Positions 45,750-55,556 of a stretch of 64,000 nt of DNA are shown one piece after another (within the stretch, counting starts at the first letter, position 1; each line of letters begins with the position of its first letter). The notes beneath the pieces are model-generated. The model was not told the DNA's origin. It was given only the letters and a program-made list of their open reading frames with translations, and did not search any database. This stretch comes from Pseudomonas sp. MPC6 (lineage in GTDB: Bacteria; Pseudomonadota; Gammaproteobacteria; Pseudomonadales; Pseudomonadaceae), in contig NZ_CP034782.1 of NCBI RefSeq assembly GCF_006094435.1, forward strand, positions 248,001 through 312,000, written 5' to 3'. The position numbers were made by a program, and so were the translations under genes.

Positions 45750-47383
45750 CCGATGCCATTACCGTAGCCGTCGTTGGCAGTGCCTTGAAGGCCGTGGCCG
45801 GCGAAATGGGTGACTCACTGCGCCGCAGCGCGCACTCGCCAATCATTCGTGAAATGCTCGATTACGCTTGCGCGCTGTTCACCACCAGCGGGGAGTCGGT
45901 GGCGGAAGACGCACAGATCCCGGCCCTGCTGGGATCGATGAGTGTTGCGCTGCCGTTCCTGCTACAGGAAAACCCCATCGACAGTATCAAGCCAGGCGAC
46001 ATTTTTATCGGCAATGATCCATATCGAGGCTGTACCCACACTCCTGATATTCATCTGTTCGCTCCCGTGTTCGCCGAAGGTCGTATCGTTGCCTGGGTCG
46101 GCAACCTGGCCCACCACACCGACATTGGCGGCACCAATCCCGGAACCGAGGGCTTCGCCAACCGCTCGGTGTTTGAAGAAGGGCTGCGCTTTCCATGGGT
46201 GAGACTGGCGGTTGAGAGCAGCGAGAATCAGGCCTTGTTCAGTTACTTCGCCAACAATACCCGAGACCCCGACTCCAGCCTGGGTGATCTGCGCGCGCAG
46301 ATGGCCGCGATCAAGCTGGGCATTCGACGCATGCAGGACCTGTTGAGCAAATACTCCGCCGATCTACTCGAAGCAGTCATGGTCGAACGCCTCGACCAAA
46401 GCGAGCGTCGGATGCGTTCACTGCTGCGCGCTACACCAGAGGGCTGCAGCTACGCCGTGGGTTACCTCGACAACGACGGCATCAACGAGGAGCCGGTTCG
46501 AATTGAAGTCAGCCTGCAGTTGCAGGGCGACAACATCACCATTGACTTCACTGGCACCTCCGCCCAGATGGCCGGCGGCATGAATTGCTCACGCACGGCG
46601 ACCATCGCAGCGGTGATCTACGCAGTGAAATCGGCGTTCGACCCTGAAGGCGACCAGAACGGCGGATGCCTGCGGCCACTGAACATCATCCTGCCGCCCG
46701 GCTCTGCCGTGAACCCCGCCTTCCCCGCGGCTGTCAGCCTGCGTCACCTGGCGGCTCAACGCATTACCGATACGCTGGTGCGCGCGCTGAGCGGCATCGT
46801 CCGGGACCTGCAAGTGGGTGGTTCGTTCGTTGGTTTTTCAAGCCTGGCAGCAGGGTGCCGCCACCCACGCAACGGCAAAATGGTGGTGATGGCCGACGAC
46901 CTCGGCGGTGGTATGGGGGGTAACGCCCGAGGTGATGGACTGAGCGCCGTTGACCCCTACCTTGGAAACGTCGCCATGCTGCCGATGGAGATTTGCGAGC
47001 GCCAATATCCGATCAGAATCCTGCGCACCGAGCTTGCACCCGACTCGGCCGGCAATGGCCAATTCCGCGGCGGGTTGGGGATATGTCGCGAGTACGAGTT
47101 TCTAGATACCTGTGATGTGGTGTTCTACAGCGAACAGACTCGCGCCGAGTTTGCGCCGTGGGGCGCCGAAGGAGGTGAGGCAGGACGCCCGGCGTCGCTG
47201 ACGCTAATTCGTGCAGACGGTGAACACATTTGCATTACCAAGCAGCGAATGCTGGTGCACGCCGGTGACCGGCTTATCACGGTAACAGCCGGCGGTGGCG
47301 GCTGGGGCGCGCCATTTGCTCGCAATCCGAAGGCCATTGAGCGCGACATTGCCGAAGGAAAAACCAGCCGCAAGCAGGCGTAA
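45746..47383 (+). CDS. hyuB: hydantoinase B/oxoprolinase family subunit (HyuB)
   Basis: The 545-residue protein has the family motifs GDIFIGNDPYRGCTHTPDIH and HHTDIGGTNPG and the C-terminal GGGGWGAPF. It forms the catalytic complex with HyuA. The coupling to hyuA by a 4-base overlap supports a 1:1 complex. A permease gene follows after 231 bases. Confidence 0.92.
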   Translation: MTDAITVAVVGSALKAVAGEMGDSLRRSAHSPIIREMLDYACALFTTSGESVAEDAQIPALLGSMSVALPFLLQENPIDSIKPGDIFIGNDPYRGCTHTPDIHLFAPVFAEGRIVAWVGNLAHHTDIGGTNPGTEGFANRSVFEEGLRFPWVRLAVESSENQALFSYFANNTRDPDSSLGDLRAQMAAIKLGIRRMQDLLSKYSADLLEAVMVERLDQSERRMRSLLRATPEGCSYAVGYLDNDGINEEPVRIEVSLQLQGDNITIDFTGTSAQMAGGMNCSRTATIAAVIYAVKSAFDPEGDQNGGCLRPLNIILPPGSAVNPAFPAAVSLRHLAAQRITDTLVRALSGIVRDLQVGGSFVGFSSLAAGCRHPRNGKMVVMADDLGGGMGGNARGDGLSAVDPYLGNVAMLPMEICERQYPIRILRTELAPDSAGNGQFRGGLGICREYEFLDTCDVVFYSEQTRAEFAPWGAEGGEAGRPASLTLIRADGEHICITKQRMLVHAGDRLITVTAGGGGWGAPFARNPKAIERDIAEGKTSRKQA

Positions 47384-47502
47384 CCGTCACCCGATTTAAA
47401 GACGAATCGCGGCAGACGGCCAAGCCTCTCTTACGTCTGTCGCTTCGCATACCTGATGCACACGATTATGGATTGACGATTTCTATTTTCGAGAATAATT
47501 TA

Positions 47503-47514
47503 GGTCGATCGACC
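47503..47514. promoter_or_regulatory. GGTCG-AT-CGACC palindrome before the permease gene
   Basis: A perfect palindrome, GGTCGATCGACC, shares its outer ten bases with the one before hyuA. Both are followed by A/T-rich tails (AATAAATA and CAAATAA). It lies 100 bases before the permease start codon. Confidence 0.55.
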
Positions 47515-47614
47515 GACAAATAACAACAAAAGAAAGGCCACTTCAAATGGCGAGCAGTTTTTGATGCCAAACCACTTTTTGTCCTAAGAAAAAAAATTAT
47601 CGGGAGCGAAAAAG

Positions 47615-49057
47615 ATGTCCGGTACACACCAAACAGGTTTACGTAAAAACGCCATCGGCGTAGCAGGCATAGTGTTCTTTGTGGTCGCAGCGGCCGCACC
47701 GTTGACGGTCGTTGTCGGCAGTGTCCCCTTGGCGATTTCCATGGGTGGAGGGGTCGGTATTCCCAGCCTCTTTCTCATCGCTGGGCTGATCTACCTGCTG
47801 TTTGCGGTCGGCTATTGCGCGATGAATCGACACATCGGTAATGCCGGCGCCTTCTATACGTTCGTGACCCGAGGGCTCAACCCGCAACTGGGGGCGGGAT
47901 GCGCGTTCATGGCGCTGCTGGCCTACAACGCGGTGCAATTTGCCCTCTACGGCGGCTTCGGCTACTTCCTCAGCGAAGCACTGAAAAGCCATTGGGGCCT
48001 CGATGTGCCGTGGATCGCGCTGGTGCTGGCGACCATCTGGCTGGTGCACTTCTGCGGATCGCGCGATATCGACTTCAGCGGCAAGCTGCTGGCCGTGCTG
48101 ATGATCACCGAAACGGCCATCGTCATCGCTATCGATGTCGCCATTGTCCTCTCCAACGGAAATGGCAACGGCTTCACCGCTGCGCCATTTACCCCATCGC
48201 AGATTCTGGCGCCGGGCCTGGGAATCGGAATGATCTTCGCGATCTGCGCGTTCTTGGGCTTTGAAGCCACTGCGATCTTCTCCGAGGAAGCGCGCGACCC
48301 AGTGCGCACCATCCCCCGCGCCACTTATCTGGCGGTCCTCAGCATCATGCTGTTCTACGGTTTCTCGGCCTGGGCGATCATTCAGGCCTATGGCGCCGAC
48401 GGCGCGATGGAAATGGCAACCAAGGACCCAGGCAACCTCTGGCTGAAAATCTGTGGGGAGCTGCTGGGGCATGGTGCAGCCAGCCTGATGAACGTCCTGG
48501 TGCTGACCAGCATGTTCGCCGCCATTCTGGCTTTCCATAACTCCATCACCCGCTATCTGTTCGCCATGGGCCGCGAGCAGTTGCTGTGGAAGGGCCTGGC
48601 GCGCACCCATGGCGTTCATCAATCCCCACACATCGCCGGGCGCGTACAGACGCTGACGGCATTGCTGGCAATGGGAGCTTTCGCTGTCTTCGACCAGGAC
48701 CCGTACCTGGTGATCTACTCGTGGATGGCCGCGCTTTCCACCATCGGAATGATTGCGGTGCAGGTGTTTGCCAGTCTCGCGGTTATCGGCTTTTTCTGGA
48801 AGGACGCTCGCGGCACAACACTCTGGCAACGTTTGTTAGCACCCGCTGTCAGTGCGGTGCTGCTGGCGGTGTCACTGATACTGGTCATCAATAACCTTTC
48901 GTTGATGAGCGGTTCGGACTCCTGGGTTGTGCGCTCGTTCCCCTACCTTGTCCTGCTGACTTGCGTGGCGGGCATGGCCTGCGCCATGCGGCTCAAATCG
49001 ACCCATCCCGAGCAGTACCGAGTCATGGGCCAAGGCTTGGCTAATACCACACGCTGA
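47615..49057 (+). CDS. APC-family amino-acid/polyamine permease
   Basis: The 480-residue protein has about twelve membrane segments with the APC start RKNAIGVAGIVFFVVAAAAP and a central FLGFEATAIFSEEARDPVRT. The ATG follows GGGAG. It probably imports the compound handled by HyuAB, since it is on the same strand and shares a palindrome with hyuA. Confidence 0.92.
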   Translation: MSGTHQTGLRKNAIGVAGIVFFVVAAAAPLTVVVGSVPLAISMGGGVGIPSLFLIAGLIYLLFAVGYCAMNRHIGNAGAFYTFVTRGLNPQLGAGCAFMALLAYNAVQFALYGGFGYFLSEALKSHWGLDVPWIALVLATIWLVHFCGSRDIDFSGKLLAVLMITETAIVIAIDVAIVLSNGNGNGFTAAPFTPSQILAPGLGIGMIFAICAFLGFEATAIFSEEARDPVRTIPRATYLAVLSIMLFYGFSAWAIIQAYGADGAMEMATKDPGNLWLKICGELLGHGAASLMNVLVLTSMFAAILAFHNSITRYLFAMGREQLLWKGLARTHGVHQSPHIAGRVQTLTALLAMGAFAVFDQDPYLVIYSWMAALSTIGMIAVQVFASLAVIGFFWKDARGTTLWQRLLAPAVSAVLLAVSLILVINNLSLMSGSDSWVVRSFPYLVLLTCVAGMACAMRLKSTHPEQYRVMGQGLANTTR

Positions 49058-49089
49058 CCTCTGCCGGCAGGGCGTCACGCCCTGCCGGA

Positions 49090-49755
49090 TCAGCCGTAGG
49101 TTTTCTGAAGGGAACTGATCAGATTGCGCACCGCCGACTGCGAGCGCTTGACGTCGGGCGCCGCCAGCTCAAGCAAAATGATCCCGTCGATACCGGTCAA
49201 CGCCAGTTGCGACAGCTCGCGGATACGCTCGACCGCGGCAGCATCAGTCGTGTCAATGTACTGGCTGAATACCTGTTCATGGGCATTGAGGTAATCTTCG
49301 TATTGTCCTTTGGCGAGCCAGTCCGCCTCTTTGGTCCGCAGGGCGAACAGCGTCAACTCGTATTGCACCGTCTGGATTTCACGATTTTTCTCGGCAATGC
49401 TCCAGTCCGCCAGCAAGACCCGTTCGATGCACTGGGCCAGGCTCTTGGACGGCGCAGCTTCAGCGATGATTGCGTCCTTGAGCTTTATGGCCAGGCCTTC
49501 GAGTACGGCGAACAGCAGGCTTTCCTTGCTCGAAAAATGATAATGCAGCGCCGCCAGAGGCACCCCGGCCTGAGCAGCAATCTTGCGCGTGGTCGCGCCT
49601 GCCACGCCATCAGCGATCAGGCAGGCCAGGGCACCTTCAATTATTTGCTCTTTGGTTTTGACCGTCTTCTGGGTCATCTTGCGGGCTTTGGGCTTGAGGC
49701 TTTGCGTTTCACTTTGCGCAAGTGGAGCAACGTCTGGAGTAGCCACAGACTTCAT
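49090..49755 (-). CDS. TetR family transcriptional regulator
   Basis: The protein of about 221 residues (start ATG 49755) has a TetR helix-turn-helix (AGATTRKIAAQAGVPLAALH, YHFSSKESLLFAVL) after an N-terminal basic stretch, then a ligand-binding domain. It is a likely repressor of the hyu-permease genes and perhaps of the aldehyde dehydrogenase gene upstream on its strand. Confidence 0.9.
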   Translation of the reverse strand: MKSVATPDVAPLAQSETQSLKPKARKMTQKTVKTKEQIIEGALACLIADGVAGATTRKIAAQAGVPLAALHYHFSSKESLLFAVLEGLAIKLKDAIIAEAAPSKSLAQCIERVLLADWSIAEKNREIQTVQYELTLFALRTKEADWLAKGQYEDYLNAHEQVFSQYIDTTDAAAVERIRELSQLALTGIDGIILLELAAPDVKRSQSAVRNLISSLQKTYG

Positions 49756-49895
49756 GATCCTGATTCCATCTGTTTCGATTAATTGAGCCGCAAGCTTACC
49801 GTCAGTGGGGGTGCAATGCTTGTAAATATGGGGGAAATGCCAATGCAAGCGCGCTGACAAACCTCACAGGATTGCCAGCACGCGTTGGGCTTAGG

Positions 49896-51371
49896 TCAGG
49901 GTTTCAAGTACCAGCCCCAAGGCTGATCACTGCAGTATTCGGTGATCTGTTTGGTTTCTTGATAATTACTCAGACCCCACACACCCAGCTCTCGCCCGAT
50001 TCCGCTTTGCTTGTAACCGCCCCAGGGCGCCTGGACGAAGGTGGGTTGTGAACAGTTGACCCAAACAATCCCGGCACGCAATGCCCGGCTGACACGGTCA
50101 CAGCGCTGACGGTCGACAGACATCACCGCCGCCGCCAAACCAAAATTGCTGGCATTTGCAAGGCGAACGGCCTCTGTTTCGTCGCTGAAACGGCGCACCG
50201 CCAAAACCGGACCGAATATCTCTTCGCACCACAATGCGCTGTCCAGCGGCGTGTCAATAAACACGGTGGGTTCCACAAACCAGCCATGCTGTAGATGCGC
50301 CGGACGGCGACCACCGCTGACCAATCGCGCGCCTTCGCTGCGGCCACGTTCGATCGCCTGTAGCACTTTTTCGTACTGCTCCTGGCTGACCAAAGGACCC
50401 AGCAATGTGCCGGATTCCAGACCATTGCCGATACGGATTTTGCGAGTCTCTTCGACCAGTCGCTCCACCAGCCGGTCATGCAGCCGGTCTTGCACCAGCA
50501 AGCGGGATGTGGCGGAGCACACTTGCCCCTGATTCCAGAAGATACCAAACAGAATCCACTCGACAGCAGCCTCGACGTCACTGTCGTCGAACACGATAAA
50601 CGCCGATTTACCACCCAGTTCCAGGCTGACATTTTTGATGTCCTGGGCAGCCGCCTGCATGATCGCTCTACCGGTTGGCACGCTGCCGGTAAATGCCAGT
50701 TTGTCGACGCCGGGGTGGGTCGAAAGCGATGCGCCAGCGTCTCGGCCATGCCCCGTTACGACATTCAAAACGCCAGGTGGCAACTCGACATCATCGGCAA
50801 TAGCGGCCAACTCCAGTGCAGTCAGCGGCGTCAGTTCCGAGGGCTTGAGCACCATGGTGCAACCCGCAGCAAGGGCCGGCGCGATTTTCCACGCTGCCAT
50901 CAGCAAAGGGTAGTTCCAGGGAATGATTTGCCCCGCCACGCCGACGGGCTCGCGCAACACACGGCATCTGAAGCGCTCATCGGGCAGCGCCACCACCTCC
51001 CCTGCGTCATTGATCTGTTCCGCGAGCTCTGCGTAATACTCAAAGCAGCCAATCGCATCGTCGATGTCCCATTGGGCTTCGGGCAATGGTTTACCGTTGT
51101 CTCGAACCTCAAGGTGCGCCAGATCTTCGCGTCGTTCACGGATGCCCTCGGCAATCGCCCGCAGATATCCTGCTCGCGCTTCTCCGTTCAAGGTTGGCCA
51201 GACACCTTCATCGAAAGCTTCGCGGGCGGCTTGCACCGCCTTGTCGATATCTTCCGGACTCGCTGCCGCCACCTGTTGGATCACCAATTCGTTGCTGGGG
51301 TCATACACGTCGAAGGTGCGGCTATTGCCGGCGGGCTGCCACGAGCCATTGATATAAAGTTGATCACGCAT
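49896..51371 (-). CDS. NAD(P)-dependent aldehyde dehydrogenase, betaine-aldehyde type
   Basis: The 491-residue protein has the ALDH motifs IIPWNYPLLMAAWKIAPALA, VSLELGGKSAFIVF (catalytic Glu) and NQGQVCSATSRL (catalytic Cys). The ATG at 51371 follows AGGAG. It oxidises an aldehyde, possibly from the amine oxidase at 52446, but the exact substrate is not determined. Confidence 0.92.
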   Translation of the reverse strand: MRDQLYINGSWQPAGNSRTFDVYDPSNELVIQQVAAASPEDIDKAVQAAREAFDEGVWPTLNGEARAGYLRAIAEGIRERREDLAHLEVRDNGKPLPEAQWDIDDAIGCFEYYAELAEQINDAGEVVALPDERFRCRVLREPVGVAGQIIPWNYPLLMAAWKIAPALAAGCTMVLKPSELTPLTALELAAIADDVELPPGVLNVVTGHGRDAGASLSTHPGVDKLAFTGSVPTGRAIMQAAAQDIKNVSLELGGKSAFIVFDDSDVEAAVEWILFGIFWNQGQVCSATSRLLVQDRLHDRLVERLVEETRKIRIGNGLESGTLLGPLVSQEQYEKVLQAIERGRSEGARLVSGGRRPAHLQHGWFVEPTVFIDTPLDSALWCEEIFGPVLAVRRFSDETEAVRLANASNFGLAAAVMSVDRQRCDRVSRALRAGIVWVNCSQPTFVQAPWGGYKQSGIGRELGVWGLSNYQETKQITEYCSDQPWGWYLKP

Positions 51372-51486
51372 GCTGCTCTCCTGATGAGCTCTCCACGATC
51401 GGCGAGCGGAATTGCCAGTGAGCAAAGCATAAAGTCAGAGTGGGAGCGGCGAGCCTGCCTTGTCCTGCACGCGGGCCCGCACGCAT

Positions 51487-52326
51487 TTAAATAGCATGGG
51501 CCGAACGCTCCAGATAGGCCTTCGGAGAGAGCCCCGTTTCTTCACGGAAACAACGATAGAACGTCGACAGGGAGCGAAACCCTGCCGCACGCGCCAGCTC
51601 GTCTATGCGTGTCGTACTAATGACGCTCTCCAGCTGCCCCAGCAAGTGGCGCAAGCGCAGCTGATTGATGTGTTGGTAGAAGCTGCAACCCAATACCTGA
51701 TTGAGGAAGAAAGAGATCTGATTGCGCGTATAACCAGTGGCCGCTGCCACTTGCGCCATGTCCAGTTCCGGGTTCAGGTACGGCTTGTGATCCTTAAAAT
51801 ACTGCAGCAGATCGCTGGCCAGCAAACTCAGCTGACGCGCTGACAAACCAAGGCGACTAGAGGCGACTCGCGTGGCTGACTTCGAAGTTGTAGTGCCCTT
51901 CTGTCCCACTAACATTGAGTGTTCATTGACCCGCACTATCCGCCCTGCATGAACCGTCAAGGCTTCGCACGCTTGGAACGAGACCAGCCCCTGGGTTCCG
52001 CGCAAGGTCACCTGGTACTGCAAGAAGGCGGTGTCACCGTCCACGCGCAAACGGTCGATGTAATGCTGCGTTTCATCCCCCGCCGCCGGCATGCTGGACA
52101 ACAGATAGTCGCGCAGCTCGTGCTGGGCAATGCGTCGGCCCTGGAAAAAATCGTTGTACTCAACCTGCGGATCAAGAAGCGTCAACAGCGTATCGATGTC
52201 GCGACGGCGCCAGGCCTGGTGGTAACGCATGATCAGTGCATGGGTTTGCGCACTGGCAGGGTCTACCTGGAACGTCTCATTGCCCAGAGAAACACGTGTT
52301 GCCTGAGATTCTTCACTCTTGTTCAT
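51487..52326 (-). CDS. AraC-family regulator with SnoaL-like N-terminal domain
   Basis: The 279-residue protein has an N-terminal NTF2/SnoaL-like part (IMRYHQAWRRRDIDTLLTLL, DPQVEYNDFFQGR) and a C-terminal AraC pair of helix-turn-helices (RTRIDELARAAGFRSLSTFY region, GLSPKAYLERS). The fusion suggests binding of a small ligand. It is divergent from the FAD oxidoreductase gene. Confidence 0.88.
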   Translation of the reverse strand: MNKSEESQATRVSLGNETFQVDPASAQTHALIMRYHQAWRRRDIDTLLTLLDPQVEYNDFFQGRRIAQHELRDYLLSSMPAAGDETQHYIDRLRVDGDTAFLQYQVTLRGTQGLVSFQACEALTVHAGRIVRVNEHSMLVGQKGTTTSKSATRVASSRLGLSARQLSLLASDLLQYFKDHKPYLNPELDMAQVAAATGYTRNQISFFLNQVLGCSFYQHINQLRLRHLLGQLESVISTTRIDELARAAGFRSLSTFYRCFREETGLSPKAYLERSAHAI

Positions 52327-52445
52327 TGTCTCGCCATCACTTTGATTTTTCCGCGCGTGCCCGCAAGCAACCGTCGGGCATTTTCCGGCTGACTGCAGGG
52401 GGTAACCTGCAGCCATCATCGTCCGACGCATCGCCGGAGCTTCTT

Positions 52446-53843
52446 ATGAACGTCCCTCAGCTACACGCTTCGCTGGCTAACGTCCAGCCAAAACCTTACT
52501 GGATTGACAGCATTTCACAACCCCCGCCCTGCCCGTCCGTGGCCGGTAATCTGCACTGCGACCTGGCCGTGGTCGGCGGCGGTTTCACCGGTCTCTGGAC
52601 AGCCCTGCTGGCTCGCCAACGCTGGCCGTCCCGCAGCATCGCAGTCATCGAAGCCGGACGCTGCGGCGGCGAAGCCAGCGGGCGCAATGGCGGGTTCTGC
52701 GCGCCCAGCATATCCCATGGCGTCTCCAACGCTTTGAAGCGATGGCCAATGGAGGCCGAACGTCTGATCCGGCTGGGCCGGCAAAACCTCGACGAATTGG
52801 CCAACGATCTTCAGCGTTTCGGCATGCACGTTGAGTTTGAACGCGAAGGCAAACTGAACCTGGCCAGCCATCCGTGGCAGATCGACGGGTTGCGCTCGAT
52901 GCAGCGCAACTACGCCCGCTTCGGTATCGAATGCGAATGGCTTGAGGGTGACGCGCTGACCCAGCGTCTCAATTCTCCCGTCTATCATGCGGGCCTGTTC
53001 GAACCGAACTACGCCCTGCTTAACCCCGCCAAAATGGCGGCAGAACTTCGCCGCGTTTGCCTTGAGCAAGGGGTTCAAGTATTCGAGCAAAGCCCTGTGC
53101 GAGAATTACGCCCTGAACGAGACGGCCTACTGTTACGCACAGCAGACGGGGACGTGCGCGCTGGTAAGATTGCCCTGGCCACCAATATCGCACCCCCTCT
53201 GCTGGGGCACCTGGCCTCCAGCGTGATCCCGGTCTACGACTACACACTGGTCAGTGAGCCGTTGAGCGAAGCGCAACTGCAAGCGATCGGCTGGAACGGT
53301 CGTTATGGCATTGCCGACGCTGGGAACCAATTTCACTACCTGCGCAAGACGGCCGACAACCGGATTCTCTGGGGCGGCTACGATGCCATTTATTACTTTG
53401 GTGGCCGCCGCGATGAAGCGCTGACACAGCGGCCTGAGAGCTTCAATCGACTGGCAAAGCAGTTCCGCGAAACCTTCCCGGCACTGCGCAGCGTTTCCTT
53501 CAACCATGCCTGGGGCGGGATCATTGACACCTCGGCACGCACAACGATGTTCACCGGCTGCGAACATGATGGCCGCGTTGCCTATGCCATGGGTTTCACG
53601 GGCCAAGGCGTCTCGGCGAGCCGCTTCGCAGCGCAGAATATGCTGGATTTACTGGCCGGAGAGTCGACCGCACGGACGGAACTCATGATGACCTCCAAAG
53701 CGCCGTTTCGTTTTCCGCCCGAACCTTTGCGCTACGTTGGCGTAAAGATGGCACAGCGTTCATTGGCGCGCGAAGACCGCGACGGCCATCGCGACCTGCT
53801 GCTCAAAACCTTCGATGCCCTGGGCATCGGTTTCGACTCTTGA
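52446..53843 (+). CDS. FAD-dependent amine oxidoreductase (DAO/PuuB-like)
   Basis: The 465-residue protein has the FAD site LAVVGGGFTGLWTALLARQR, SGRNGGFCAPS, and a C-terminal AYAMGFTGQGVSASRFAAQN. It matches gamma-glutamylputrescine oxidase-type enzymes, which oxidise amines to aldehydes. The ATG follows GGAG. With the aldehyde dehydrogenase it could form an amine-to-acid pair. A cupin gene follows 13 bases on. Confidence 0.9.
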   Translation: MNVPQLHASLANVQPKPYWIDSISQPPPCPSVAGNLHCDLAVVGGGFTGLWTALLARQRWPSRSIAVIEAGRCGGEASGRNGGFCAPSISHGVSNALKRWPMEAERLIRLGRQNLDELANDLQRFGMHVEFEREGKLNLASHPWQIDGLRSMQRNYARFGIECEWLEGDALTQRLNSPVYHAGLFEPNYALLNPAKMAAELRRVCLEQGVQVFEQSPVRELRPERDGLLLRTADGDVRAGKIALATNIAPPLLGHLASSVIPVYDYTLVSEPLSEAQLQAIGWNGRYGIADAGNQFHYLRKTADNRILWGGYDAIYYFGGRRDEALTQRPESFNRLAKQFRETFPALRSVSFNHAWGGIIDTSARTTMFTGCEHDGRVAYAMGFTGQGVSASRFAAQNMLDLLAGESTARTELMMTSKAPFRFPPEPLRYVGVKMAQRSLAREDRDGHRDLLLKTFDALGIGFDS

Positions 53844-53856
53844 ACTGGAGGACACT

Positions 53857-54219
53857 ATGACAACGGTACTGCCCAAACACGTAATCGACTTCAAGGATCA
53901 TGGACGCGCTCCACTGGAGCGCGAGATCAATGATCCAGTGTTGGTCGATGCGCCTTACCGTAGCGTTACCTGGAGGCATTTCAACGAACCTGGAAAAAAG
54001 GCTATCGCTGGTATCTGGCAGGCAGGCCCTCACCTGGAACGCTGTGAATGCGACTTCGATGAGCTCTGCCATATTCTGGAAGGCACAGTGCGCCTGACCG
54101 ATAATGATCGAACGTCTCGTACGTTTGGCCCTGGTGATTCCTTCGTCATCGCTGCGGGATTTCAAGGCACCTGGGAGAATCTTACGCAGGTACGAAAAGT
54201 ATTTTTCATCTTGGGCTGA
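53857..54219 (+). CDS. cupin domain protein
   Basis: The 120-residue protein has a single cupin barrel (FDELCHILEGTVRLTDND, FGPGDSFVIAAGFQGTWE). The ATG follows GGAGG and lies in the FAD oxidoreductase transcription unit. Small cupins of this type accompany amine-oxidation genes, but their reaction is unknown. Confidence 0.9.
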   Translation: MTTVLPKHVIDFKDHGRAPLEREINDPVLVDAPYRSVTWRHFNEPGKKAIAGIWQAGPHLERCECDFDELCHILEGTVRLTDNDRTSRTFGPGDSFVIAAGFQGTWENLTQVRKVFFILG

Positions 54220-54561
54220 GTCCCTTGACCCCGCGCGATACATAGTAAAATTTTGCGGGTCATTGCCGTAGAGTCAAGTTGTCATTCAATCATGATCGAC
54301 AGCCCGGAGCGTGTTGCAGAAATCCTCATCGAAACCACACAGCCTTGAGCAGCTTAGAAGCGAAGGGCAAGATAACCATATTTCCACAAGGACGAGATTC
54401 TGCCTGTTGTGGCGTCGTCGGCGCGGCTCGTGTTCATGGGCGTCGGGGCCTGCTGATACTCGTATCAGGAGGCCACGGCCTGACTCTCAGACGATTCCCG
54501 TCAATCTTGACAGAGAGCCCGAATGACCATCCGCCGCGCTGCTTCGCTTCGCCCTGGACGG
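54220..54561. other. no gene recognised
   Basis: Only short overlapping frames with no match. This is the boundary between the catabolic cluster and the integrative-element-like segment. Confidence 0.4.
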
Positions 54562-54703
54562 TTGTTGCTGGTTCGGAATTGACCCTGATTCCGGCGTAAC
54601 GCTGACCCAGCAGCCAGCTCAAAGTCAGCACTGATAATGCTTTACGAAGTAGATGCTTGGATCAGTGAAGTTTCGGTAGGGTCAATCAGCATCAGCGGCA
54701 ACA
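54562..54703. repeat. IS21-end-like miniature element, copy 2
   Basis: The element ends in GCATCAGCGGCAACA and shares its core with the copies at 42203, 55931 and 62853. Its left end is degenerate (TGTTGCTGGTTCGG). Confidence 0.75.
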
Positions 54704-54753
54704 CGTATGCACCTCCTTCGGCAGAACCAGTGCGGCCAATGCATCGTCCATGC

Positions 54754-55080
54754 TCACGCCCACTTCCAGCCGTTGGGGTTCGCCGGCGGTTCGAGCGCTG
54801 ATTCGTGCGGCTCCCCATCGATCAGCAACCAACCACCGGCCGGTTCGTTGCGGCCGTCGACTATCGTGCCTTGCAGCAACAGTCCGCCTGGCAGAACCAC
54901 GCGCAGCGCGTTGGCTTCCTGGGGGCCTTGCAGGTAGCGGTCGAATTCAAGGCGAAAGCGCCGCGGGCCAGCATCAAGCACCCGCACCTTCAGTTCCAGC
55001 GTGGTCAGTTCGTTGGGGGACTGGCCCAGGTACAGGGCCAACACGCCGACCCGGGCCAACCCTTCATAGGCGTATGACAT
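54754..55080 (-). CDS. hypothetical protein of an integrative element
   Basis: The 108-residue protein begins MSYAYEGLARVGVLALYLGQ and contains GGLLLQGTIVDGRNEPAGGW. I do not recognise a named domain. A broken second copy lies at 63050-63375, also beside a miniature element. It is probably a cargo gene of a Pseudomonas integrative element. Confidence 0.7.
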   Translation of the reverse strand: MSYAYEGLARVGVLALYLGQSPNELTTLELKVRVLDAGPRRFRLEFDRYLQGPQEANALRVVLPGGLLLQGTIVDGRNEPAGGWLLIDGEPHESALEPPANPNGWKWA

Positions 55081-55170
55081 GAGGCGCGTTCCATTCGAGT
55101 CAGTGGCGGGCGGTACGTCAACCAGACTCCCAAACTGGTAAACCTTCCCAAGGGGAGAGGTTTCCAGCCC

Positions 55171-55235
55171 CCCGAAAAAAACCTACACCCGGGCAAGGTG
55201 TGGGGCTAATTAACATAGCCCGCGTTATGCGTAAC
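55171..55235. repeat. repeated intergenic element, copy 2
   Basis: CCGGGCAAGGTGTGGGG followed by AACATAGCCCGCGTTATGCG matches the copies near 19121 and 63437. It lies between two minus-strand hypothetical genes. Confidence 0.65.
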
Positions 55236-55238
55236 GCG

Positions 55239-55490
55239 TCACCTTGACTGGTTCTCTTGGGGCATCAGGGTAAAACGGGTTTCCGGTTGCGGATCGGTCC
55301 GCACTAGCGTCAAGCCTTCAATGTGACCTTTACCGCCATGCGGCTGCATGTCATAGGTGAAGATTCCACCTTCCATGCGCCCTATCTCATTTTCGCCCTC
55401 GAAGTAGACGCCGGCCCGAAGCTCCCCAGTCCTGTTGCCTTCTGGCTCAATCACGTAGTACCAGCCTTCTGGATTGTATTGCTGACTCAT
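55239..55490 (-). CDS. hypothetical protein
   Basis: The 83-residue protein begins MSQQYNPEGWYYVIEPEG and contains EGENEIGRMEGGIFTYD. A good AAGGAG site precedes the ATG at 55490. No known domain is recognised. Confidence 0.65.
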   Translation of the reverse strand: MSQQYNPEGWYYVIEPEGNRTGELRAGVYFEGENEIGRMEGGIFTYDMQPHGGKGHIEGLTLVRTDPQPETRFTLMPQENQSR

Positions 55491-55556
55491 GTCCCTTGCT
55501 CCTTGTGATGGGGGTCCAGTGTAGGCAGGGGCGGCACTGAATGGGGGGATTCTCTA

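Noticed and set aside
47639-48829. 396-codon minus-strand frame opposite the permease
   Set aside because: The plus strand encodes an unmistakable APC permease; the opposite frame has no motif.
50478-51494. 338-codon plus-strand frame opposite the aldehyde dehydrogenase
   Set aside because: Antisense to a complete ALDH with its catalytic residues; no ribosome site.
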